Shown here piece after piece: positions 56,664 through 64,000 of a stretch of 64,000 bases of DNA (within the stretch, counting starts at the first letter, position 1; each line of letters begins with the position of its first letter). Under the pieces are notes generated by a model that saw only the letters and a list, made by a program, of their open reading frames with translations, was not told where the DNA came from and searched no databases. Made by a program: the position numbers and the translations under genes. Source of the DNA: Trichomonas vaginalis G3 (taxonomy: Eukaryota > Parabasalia > Trichomonadida > Trichomonadidae); contig NC_067203.1 in assembly GCF_026262505.1 (NCBI RefSeq), positions 16,008,392 through 16,072,391 on the forward strand. Reading direction: 5' to 3'.

Positions 56664-58037
56664 TTATTGTTTCTTTTCTTTTTCTATGAATCTATCTTCA
56701 CTTTCGTTGAAATAAACATTTGGATGGAAAACACCTGTTTCATCGAGTTCATGATCTGGATGGAGTGAGTTAAATAGAATAGCGCAAGCAGAGCCTGGAT
56801 TTTCTCTTGCTTTGGCATTGATTTCTGCCATGTACTTTCCTGCAATTTCTGGATTGATTTCCTTGATCAAAGCTTCAAGTTGAGGCATTTGCATCATCTT
56901 GAATGGACATCCGTGTGTTTGTCCTGATGCTGGTGCAGGCTGTCTAAGGATACCTGCACATGAATAAGCGCTTAAGTTCTTTCCTGCGCCTTCTTTACCG
57001 TATGTGTGTCTAATGTTGTAAGCGTAATGTTTTTCGAAATCATCAAGAGAAATTGCTTTGGTAAACTCTGATCTCCAGAATTTGAGGGATTCATCCATTG
57101 TAAGACCGATTCCTTTCAAGTAAAGGCCAAATTGCAATCTTCCGGAATGGAATAATTTGTGATTCTTCTTTAGAGCATCATACATTGATCTCATGCATGG
57201 TGGGAATGAGCGAATAACAGCATCCATATCTTGGAGTGTAACACGAGAGAAGTTCTGACGACTTTTGGCAACAAAACTGCCTGCACGTTCATCAAATAAA
57301 GAAATAGCAATCTTTGTAAGATCTGAAGAATGTATTTTAGCTGCTCTGTAACGTGCAATCCTCTTTTCAAGATATATCTGATAAAGTTTTGTAAAGAACG
57401 AATCTAATTCTTTTGGACTAACTTCGACGAAACCATCTGAAAGTCTGCAGGTATAAACATTAATAAATTCAAAAACTAGCTCAAATGGAATTGTGTACAT
57501 CTTTGTCTTTCTGTTATAGTGTTGGTCAAGATTTAATTTCGGATGAGGTATTTCAAGAAGCTCTTGAGGGAACTTAAATGGTTGTCCATCTTCTTCGTGA
57601 AGCTTTGCGTGTTGATCTAATGCATAGCGAATTCTTGCTTTAAAGATCTCTGATTCAACTTTAACAAATTTGTGCTGTGTTTCATCAGTACGAAGAGAAA
57701 TGACCATGAAAGCGTAAAATGACATTTCATCAAGAAATTGTTTGGTAATTTGGCCACATTCGAAATTAGGTATAACTGAATTTGATGGATTGAAGACGCC
57801 ATCGCGTGGTCTTTTTATCGGAATACCGTATTTAATCATAATTTTCTCAAATTGATCTCTTTTTTCAATTCCATTTTCGAGATCATTGATCTCTTGATGA
57901 ACTTGGCTACGAAGATAAGCGAATTCGATCATATCTGAGATTGAAATATTGGCTGATGGTTCTACATTATACAATTGAACATAGTCATCCTCAGCCGAAA
58001 AGACTTTTTTAGTGCCAAGGAGCTGTTTCAAAGACAT
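56664..58037 (-). CDS. PRIM2: DNA primase large subunit (PRIM2/Pri2)
   Basis: The protein has 457 residues from the ATG at 58037, close to the usual 450-530. The C-terminal iron-sulfur domain is clear, with the four cysteines in SFPPCMRSMYDALKKN, NLSAYSCAGIL, GQTHGCPFK and PGSACAILFNSLHP. RLQFGLYLKGIGLTMDESLK and HYAYNIRHTYGKEG form the RNA/DNA-handling block. The N-terminal domain (about 60-250) binds the small subunit and polymerase alpha. It starts RNA primers for nuclear replication. A TTTCATATTT initiator (+1 at 58075) lies 38 nt upstream. Confidence 0.95.
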   Translation of the reverse strand: MSLKQLLGTKKVFSAEDDYVQLYNVEPSANISISDMIEFAYLRSQVHQEINDLENGIEKRDQFEKIMIKYGIPIKRPRDGVFNPSNSVIPNFECGQITKQFLDEMSFYAFMVISLRTDETQHKFVKVESEIFKARIRYALDQHAKLHEEDGQPFKFPQELLEIPHPKLNLDQHYNRKTKMYTIPFELVFEFINVYTCRLSDGFVEVSPKELDSFFTKLYQIYLEKRIARYRAAKIHSSDLTKIAISLFDERAGSFVAKSRQNFSRVTLQDMDAVIRSFPPCMRSMYDALKKNHKLFHSGRLQFGLYLKGIGLTMDESLKFWRSEFTKAISLDDFEKHYAYNIRHTYGKEGAGKNLSAYSCAGILRQPAPASGQTHGCPFKMMQMPQLEALIKEINPEIAGKYMAEINAKARENPGSACAILFNSLHPDHELDETGVFHPNVYFNESEDRFIEKEKKQ

Positions 58038-58071
58038 TTTAAACGTCAAGAAAAAACCGTCGAATAAGCAA

Positions 58072-58077
58072 ATATGA
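58072..58077 (-). promoter_or_regulatory. Possible initiator (Inr) of the primase gene
   Basis: The minus strand reads TTTCATATTT with +1 A at 58075, 38 nt before the ATG. The match is good, but the DNA is AT-rich. Confidence 0.4.
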
Positions 58078-58079
58078 AA

Positions 58080-59238
58080 TTCATTGATAGAAAGATAGGA
58101 TAAGACTTAGCAAATATTGAAATCATGAGTAGGAATAGCTGATCCTTTTACATTTGTGGAGAAATATTGTTAATTATAAAATTTTGATTCAAAATGTATA
58201 ATACTACAATGTTCTTGTACTAAATTTAGAAATTTCATATAAAATAATACCATTTGTATCATTTGATTTCTTCATTGAATAAGAAAATCATGTCCAAAAA
58301 TTGATTTCAATTCGAAAAAATTCCAAAAAAAATCTGAAAGTCAAATTTTCAATAATAATAATGGTAGTTTTATCTTCATTTTCAAGTTTTTGAAATTTTT
58401 TTGGAAAACTCACAGAGGCTAAGATCATACAAGATGATTGTTTTGAAGTTGCCTTTGTAGCTTCATGGGTCATTTCTCCTCTATAAAACTATTTTTACAA
58501 ATCTCGCAAAACAAAAGCTTCTCAGTCGAAAAATATTACAAAATCCATCTAACATTACAAAATGTCTCTTCGAAACTGATCCAAATCATCTAGATGCAAA
58601 TCTCAATTTGAATACATCTATGTACAATTGAAACACCTCAGTAACATCCAAATGGTATTGATTTGAATCAAAAGTTTCGTGCATTTTTAATCAATTCTAA
58701 TCCATAGCTCCATTATTCGTAATATTTTTTACATAAAATACTAAATATGAAAAGTTCATAATAAATTCTACTTACTTATACACTACTATAAGAACCTACC
58801 AAATATTTTCATCAAAACATGCAAAATAAAATCAAACTTATTCACATTAAGTATGATTCTATTTTCATGGAGCGATAGTTATATATTCTTGAAGTTCATT
58901 TGCTTATGAGACTTATATGATAGTATTTTTGAATATATCATAAATCTGAAAAAAATATGTTTTGCTTGGTAGTTTGCAACTATGTAGTTCCTTGAAAAAT
59001 ATTTTAAATCATATATCAATCGTAAAATTCAAACAATTCTTTATCAAACAAAACAATATTATAATTTTTGTGAGAATGAGGACATAATCTATGACTGTTC
59101 ATCACAAATTCTACAATATTATTTCCGTATTCATTCACAAGAATAGTAATGAAGAGATTTTGTAATTTTTCTTGAAGATTAGTTGAAAAACTTCAAGAAA
59201 ACAACTTATCGGTTATAATTCGAATGAAAAATATTAAA
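58080..59238. other. AT-rich intergenic spacer
   Basis: About 1.1 kb with no supported gene. The short frame at 58288-58473 has no family resemblance and is left out. Confidence 0.5.
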
Positions 59239-59883
59239 TTAACTGAAATATTGAGGCTCAAGCGGTATTCCCATGTAGGATATTGTAGATTTGCTTCCTT
59301 GTGCAACATTGGTTACATCTTTCGCCATCTGTTGGAAGAAATGAGGAAATGTTGGACCATAATATGCCCCATCAACGTCAACATCTAATTCGTAAATATC
59401 ATGGCATTTTGGGCACCAGCCACATATTTTTGATAACCCAATATCATAGTCCATGCCTATTGGAAGTAAATGTTGACCGTCACAATTAAATCTAGGGCAT
59501 ATTCCAAACATTCCGCTTGTATATTTTCGTTTTATGATTGTAATAGCTTCAGGGGTAGTAACATACCTCTGATGAATTTGTGTGTATATATTGATTGCTT
59601 CTTTTTGTTCATCTTCCGTAAATTCTGCTAAATTTTGATTTGTAAACTTTTTCATGAGAATAATCTTCATTGCGTTATCGTAAAGATCTCTATTACATTG
59701 CACTCCATATGAATTAAAAGGATCTTCGGCAAATTCATACTCTACAGGCAAAATCCAAGGAGATTTTGCAGAAAACCAATCAATCCATGATAAATCATTA
59801 GAAGAAATCTGAGACTCATAGGCTCTTTTCCCTTTATCATGATTATCATTTAATTGAGTCACGATATTATAGTAATGAAACAT
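59239..59883 (-). CDS. CSNK2B: Casein kinase II regulatory (beta) subunit
   Basis: The protein has 214 residues from the ATG at 59883, the usual CK2-beta length. The frame is open further upstream, but that sequence is not conserved. Family blocks: NDLSWIDWFSAKSPWILPVE, the zinc site CPRFNC...CGWCPKC (four Cys), HLLPIGMDYDIG, DGAYYGPTFPHFF and YMGIPL near the end. CK2 beta dimerises through the zinc fold and steers substrate choice of the kinase. A conserved acidic loop region is short, and residues DEQKEAINIYTQIHQRYVTT match the helical core. Confidence 0.95.
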   Translation of the reverse strand: MFHYYNIVTQLNDNHDKGKRAYESQISSNDLSWIDWFSAKSPWILPVEYEFAEDPFNSYGVQCNRDLYDNAMKIILMKKFTNQNLAEFTEDEQKEAINIYTQIHQRYVTTPEAITIIKRKYTSGMFGICPRFNCDGQHLLPIGMDYDIGLSKICGWCPKCHDIYELDVDVDGAYYGPTFPHFFQQMAKDVTNVAQGSKSTISYMGIPLEPQYFS

Positions 59884-60033
59884 GATAAAAAAATTGATCT
59901 TTATATAAACGATTATTTTTAATTCAATTTCACTCTTTGTTGGGGACGCAAAAATTCGGTAGCCAATGTCTTTGCATTTAGCTTTGTTGACATGTAAAAT
60001 GGGAATTTCTCGCATATGTTCGTACATGAGCAA

Positions 60034-60752
60034 ATACTATACCTTTTGCGAATAAAGAATTTTTTCATAAAAAAAATTTTTTAGGAATTAGCATATCGGC
60101 GTTTTGCGACATTGCCAAACGCCAGATTTTAACCCGACATATGAGCATAAGCTCGTATATTGGAATAAACTCGACTTATTCCATATTAAAGTTATTTTAA
60201 TAATAAGGCACTTAATGTGCAAATCTAATTGAATTAGAAATGCACTAAGTGCCTATTTAATGGAATATGTAATACCACTATATATAAAATATGATTTGCG
60301 GAATACCACATATAGAATATGTAATCAAAATACAAAGATATTTTATATAACAATTAATTTTTTTTATTTTTTCAGCAAGTGTGGATAAAAAAGGATTACA
60401 AACAAATTGAATAGTTCCTATGTCCTTTTTTTGTTTCAAAAAAATCAATAAATTAATGATTTGTCTCAAACAAATAAATTAATGAATTGCAATTGATTTG
60501 AGTTGCTATAGACATTATAAAAGGTTCAAAAGTTTATATAAACCTAGTAAATTAAAATAAAATTTTCATGAATTGAACATATTAGTTGGGTTCCGCTTTG
60601 GCAAACTTTCCTGTGAAATTTTTTGGGAAAAATGTTGATGGATATTTGGGAATAGTTTAGTCGGTTTTTGCATTTTTAAAATGTTAGTCACCTTTCTCCT
60701 TCCAAAGTGAAAAAAATTGTTTAAAATATAAAAAGAATTTTTATTCGCATAG
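60034..60752. other. Spacer with a short hairpin
   Basis: No gene. AGGCACTTAATGTGCA (about 60205) and TGCACTAAGTGCCT (about 60242) form an inverted repeat with a ~20-bp loop. Confidence 0.45.
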
Positions 60753-61100
60753 TGTTGTAAACAGAAATTCATCAAAAGTGACACCTCAGAAAAGCTAAAC
60801 TATTGAATTTTTGGAACTTTTGATAGAGCACGTTTTTAAATATTAATTAAAGTAAATGTATATTTTGTAAAGATTCTTTTTAATAAAAAAGCAAAATTTT
60901 GAAGAAGAACACAAAATCTTCTGAAAAATAATATCACATAAACTCATATTATTTTCTAATATATAACTATTTGATATAAAAATCAAATTCAATGATCTTA
61001 AAAGCGAAGGATAAACCTCAAAATTTACGAATATAATGAGTGGGAATATAATGCTTATCTATCATAAAACCATATGAAATATCAATTTTTGCTTTACGCC
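60753..61100 (+). repeat. Long inverted repeat, left arm
   Basis: About 348 bp from TGTTGTAAACAGAAATTCATC to TTTTGCTTTACGCC are repeated in inverse orientation at 62144-62493 with almost no change. It is a young duplication or a terminal part of an unknown element. Confidence 0.85.
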
Positions 61101-61390
61101 TAATTTTTGACGACAATTAGCAAAAAATGTTAAATGTTAACACTCAGTCCATTTGAATATGAAAAATAAAATTGACTTTGATTAAATGTTTTTATTTATC
61201 ATGCAATTCTTCTTGCGACCAAAGATTTGAATAAAATTTCAAAAAATAAGATAGCTTAAAAAATAATATACGGTAGTGTTTACTAATAGATGAATAGTAT
61301 ATAAATTCTATTAAAATGGATTTGATCCAAAAAAATATAAAACCAAAAATAATTGTTATAATTTAAATGAAGAAGTAATTTAAAACGATT

Positions 61391-61672
61391 TTATTTATAG
61401 CTCGCAAAGATTGGAAATGCAACATTGGTAGTTCTTGTAACTAATTTGGAATAGCATGACTGGGAAATATGTAGCAACGGACATAATGCTGAATAGGGCA
61501 AGTATGTGCAGTAATATGTGAGCGTGAGGAAGAGAGACTCGATTGTTGAAAATTTGACCTTCCTTCCTCTTCTGGCCCTTCCACAGTTGGATTCAATAAT
61601 GTCAGCGAGGTATTCCAACTGTTCATATGTGAAGTTGCACAATGATCGGAGCTGGAGCTTTGGATGATTCAA
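61391..61672 (-). pseudogene. Inverted fragment of the transposase-USP ORF
   Basis: About 270 bp (61395-61665) repeat 62892-63162 almost exactly, on the other strand. They encode the HTH part of the transposase: LQLRSLCNFTYEQLEYLADI, KVKFSTIESLFLTLTYY and ISQSCYSKLVTRTTN. It ends at FPIFASYK, where the similarity stops. It has no catalytic residues. Placed between the arms of a long inverted repeat, it shows that pieces of this element family have been copied or rearranged locally. Confidence 0.85.
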
Positions 61673-61785
61673 ATACTATTTTAATATTTCAATCAAAAAT
61701 AATAATAAGTTCGAGAATCTAATTTTTACTTATGCACCAGTTAAACTTTTATTTTTTAAATAAACTATTTCTATTAAAAGATTTT

Positions 61786-61840
61786 AAACGTTTTTTTAAT
61801 TCTTCACAGTTTCTTAATTTCGAGTTTAAAATGATATTGT
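61786..61840 (+). repeat. 55-bp direct repeat, first copy
   Basis: TTTAATTCTTCACAGTTTCT, then TAATTTCGAGTTTAAAATGA. A second copy lies at about 62538-62590. Confidence 0.7.
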
Positions 61841-62008
61841 AATAAACAGAAATTCATCAAAAGTGACAGCTCTCAATTTTTTGACATTTGTAAATTCTAA
61901 ATTGAATGAGAAAAATGAAATAATACTAAGCATAATACAATATTCTATATTTAATTATAATTAGGAAAAAGTTAGTTTTGAGAGTACTTTTCATAGGCAT
62001 ATAGAATG

Positions 62009-62143
62009 AAATCTTCTGAAAAATAATATCACATAAACTCATATTATTTTCTAATATATAACTATTTGATATAAAAATCAAATTCAATGATCTGAAAAGC
62101 GAAGGATAAACCTCAAAATTTACGAATATAATGAGTGGGAATA
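62009..62143 (+). repeat. Partial third copy of the long repeat, forming a hairpin
   Basis: It repeats about 60914-61051 directly and abuts the inverted arm that begins at 62144, so 62009-62143 and about 62193-62330 could fold into a hairpin with arms of ~135 bp. Confidence 0.8.
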
Positions 62144-62493
62144 GGCGTAAAGCAAAAATTGATATTTCATATGGTTTTATGATAGATAAGCATTATATTC
62201 CCACTCATTATATTCGTAAATTTTGAGGTTTATCCTTCGCTTTTAAGATCATTGAATTTGATTTTTATATCAAATAGTTATATATTAGAAAATAATATGA
62301 GTTTATGTGATATTATTTTTCAGAAGATTTTGTGTTCTTCTTCAAAATTTTGCTTTTTTATTAAAAAGAATCTTTACAAAATATACATTTACTTTAATTA
62401 ATATTTAAAAACGTGCTCTATCAAAAGTTCCAAAAATTCAATAGTTTAGCTTTTCTGAGGTGTCACTTTTGATGAATTTCTGTTTACAACAAT
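62144..62493 (-). repeat. Long inverted repeat, right arm
   Basis: Inverse of 60753-61100, ending TTGATGAATTTCTGTTTACA. Confidence 0.85.
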
Positions 62494-62537
62494 ATATACT
62501 AGAATATATAGATATGATTAAATTGTATGAAAGATTT

Positions 62538-62590
62538 TAAACGTTTTTTAATTCTTCACAGTTTCTTAATTTCAAGTTTAAAATGATATA
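62538..62590 (+). repeat. 55-bp direct repeat, second copy
   Basis: Match to 61786-61840 with one or two changes. It lies about 115 bp before the transposase-USP ATG. Confidence 0.7.
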
Positions 62591-62703
62591 TATTAGGATA
62601 TCTAGATATGATTAAATTGATTGGGTTTCATTATTTATTAATTTTGAACTCTATTTCAAATTTGATAAGATTTTTATATCTTTTAATCACTTCATTTATC
62701 AAC

Positions 62704-64000
62704 ATGGATGAACCATGCGATGAAGATATCATCACCAAGATAAAAGAATCCAGAAGGGCGAACATTGTTGTTACTATTACACCTGAGAATTTCGACACAG
62801 ATGAAGAGCCATTAAATGAAGAAGAGGCAAAAGAGATGACATTGACCAATCCAATGCCCAGGTTCTCGATTTCAATATTCATCAGGATGCATCCAAAGCT
62901 CCAGCTCCGATCATTGTGCAACTTCACATATGAACAGTTGGAATACCTCGCTGACATTATTGAATCCAACTGTGGAAGGGCCAGAAGAGGAAGGAAGGTC
63001 AAATTTTCAACAATCGAGTCTCTCTTCCTCACGCTCACATATTACTGCACATACTTGCCCTATTCAGCATTATGTCCGTTGCTACATATTTCCCAGTCAT
63101 GCTATTCCAAATTAGTTACAAGAACTACCAATGTTGCATTTCCAATCTTTGCGAGCTATTTTCTTCCCAATCACTGTCCACCGTTAACTTCAATGAAGAA
63201 CAAATTTACAAACTTCCCTGATGCTGTTGCAGCTGTAGACAGCACTACAATTCCTTTCAACATTCCTTCGGTAAAGGAAGAGAGGCTTTATAGTTGGGAT
63301 GAAAAAAACCACTGCAACGGTATTAAGCTCCAAGTCCTCGTGTCACCAGATGGAAAAGCCATACATCAAAACGTTGAGTTTATGGCTGCAGTCCATGACA
63401 AGAAGATTTTCGATTTGTCAAAAGTCTCGGATTTTTTGACAGTAAAGCGAGGATTTGATGATTACCAATATCCTGTACTTGCCGACCGGGGCTATATTGG
63501 AATCCAGAAATATCACCTTACTGCCGTGGTGATGAAGAGAAGCCACGAAGAAGCAGACGTTGAACGCAACAACGCCATTGCCCAAGACAGGCAGATTGTC
63601 GAGCGTTTCTTTGCACGTTTCAAGTCATGCTGGTCCTGCATGAAAAATGGTTTTCGAGGTGAGCGCACATCACTTCCTCTGATCATATCAGGTTTAGTCG
63701 GTTTGACAAATTATAACATTGATGGATCACCCCTGAATGATAATGAAGAGTTACTCCTTTTCGAAGATTTTACACCAACAAAGGTTCTTCCTTCAAGCGA
63801 TACCGTCGCTGCTGTTGTTGCACCCTCCATGAAACCATCAAAGCGGAACATCATTGCTGTCGCTCATCAAGCTGTCGATATCATACAGTCATCACAAGAG
63901 GCGAACTACCTTTACCCAATTAAAGGTGGTATTGTTGGTCTTCATAATATGGGAAATACGTGTCATTTGAACGTATGTTTACAGGTTCTGTTCTACATAT
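62704..64000 (+). CDS. DDE_Tnp_4-type transposase continuous with a USP ubiquitin protease (3' end outside window)
   Basis: The 432 codons are open to the window edge. Residues 1-60 are acidic. A helix-turn-helix of the DDE_4-associated type follows (about 80-145, KVKFSTIESLFLTLTYYCTY, LCPLLHISQSCYSKLVTRT). The DDE catalytic triad is plausible: D179 in AAVDSTTIPF, D261 in LADRGYIGIQ and E300 in DRQIVERFFARFK, as in Harbinger/IS5-like DDE_4 enzymes. After a ~75-residue linker, residues 410-432 read IVGLHNMGNTCHLNVCLQ, the Cys box of family C19 ubiquitin-specific proteases, with C420 as nucleophile. The frame has no stop between the two parts. It could be a real fusion protein, a host gene that captured a transposase, or a transposon that captured a protease. 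Confidence 0.85.
   Translation, partial: MDEPCDEDIITKIKESRRANIVVTITPENFDTDEEPLNEEEAKEMTLTNPMPRFSISIFIRMHPKLQLRSLCNFTYEQLEYLADIIESNCGRARRGRKVKFSTIESLFLTLTYYCTYLPYSALCPLLHISQSCYSKLVTRTTNVAFPIFASYFLPNHCPPLTSMKNKFTNFPDAVAAVDSTTIPFNIPSVKEERLYSWDEKNHCNGIKLQVLVSPDGKAIHQNVEFMAAVHDKKIFDLSKVSDFLTVKRGFDDYQYPVLADRGYIGIQKYHLTAVVMKRSHEEADVERNNAIAQDRQIVERFFARFKSCWSCMKNGFRGERTSLPLIISGLVGLTNYNIDGSPLNDNEELLLFEDFTPTKVLPSSDTVAAVVAPSMKPSKRNIIAVAHQAVDIIQSSQEANYLYPIKGGIVGLHNMGNTCHLNVCLQVLFYI

Noticed and set aside
58288-58473. 61-codon minus-strand ORF
   Set aside because: Low-complexity, no initiator or resemblance; treated as chance.

Overview
The window looks like nuclear DNA of a trichomonad protist, most likely Trichomonas vaginalis. 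It is AT-rich and effectively intronless. Several host genes start a few bases downstream of a TCA(+1)YWW initiator. It carries BspA-type leucine-rich repeat surface proteins, an ankyrin protein, a two-repeat Myb protein, two 1304-bp mariner elements of Tvmar1 type and a ~25.7-kb Maverick/Polinton. All of these are typical of that genome. The species call is an inference.

Layout. 1-829: 3' part of a WD40 polyadenylation factor (WDR33/Pfs2 type). 1200-17200: a surface-protein locus. It holds two tandem BspA-like LRR genes, each with a signal-peptide-like start but no ATG; a decayed transmembrane/tail fragment; and a giant secreted Ig-like-repeat receptor gene cut in two by a mariner copy. A second mariner copy lies between the LRR genes. 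17200-30570: ordinary host genes separated by AT-rich spacers: a small hypothetical, ribosomal protein eL18, a Gly-rich fragment, a Myb protein, a frameshifted ankyrin gene, Elongator subunit Elp2 and a coiled-coil protein. 30583-56279: a Maverick/Polinton-class element with ~0.7-0.85-kb terminal inverted repeats. It has a retroviral-type integrase, packaging ATPase, SF3 primase-helicase, candidate capsid genes, adenine methylase, phage-collar fibre protein and a cluster of KilA-N/T5orf172 genes. It carries more than ten breaks, although many of its ORFs look whole. 56660-59890: DNA primase large subunit and casein kinase II beta subunit. 60000-64000: a nest of inverted repeats, then an open frame running off the window in which a DDE transposase is followed without a stop by a ubiquitin-specific protease (USP) Cys box.

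How parts work together. The two split surface genes and the tail fragment share a cytoplasmic tail with an NPxF-like motif, so different ectodomains appear to share one membrane anchor module. Within the Polinton, two repeat systems organise the element. One is a family of 12 covarying palindromes built on AGATCT. The other is an AT-rich box that abuts many start codons, sometimes serving two divergent genes from 18 bp. No B-family polymerase was found; the D5-like helicase sits where a replication gene is expected.

Best leads: the transposase-USP fusion (62704-64000), the Polinton with helicase but no visible PolB plus a phage-type fibre, the covarying palindrome family, the tRNA-like gene inside the Polinton, and the mariner insertion whose exact removal would leave the 2324-codon receptor gene in frame.
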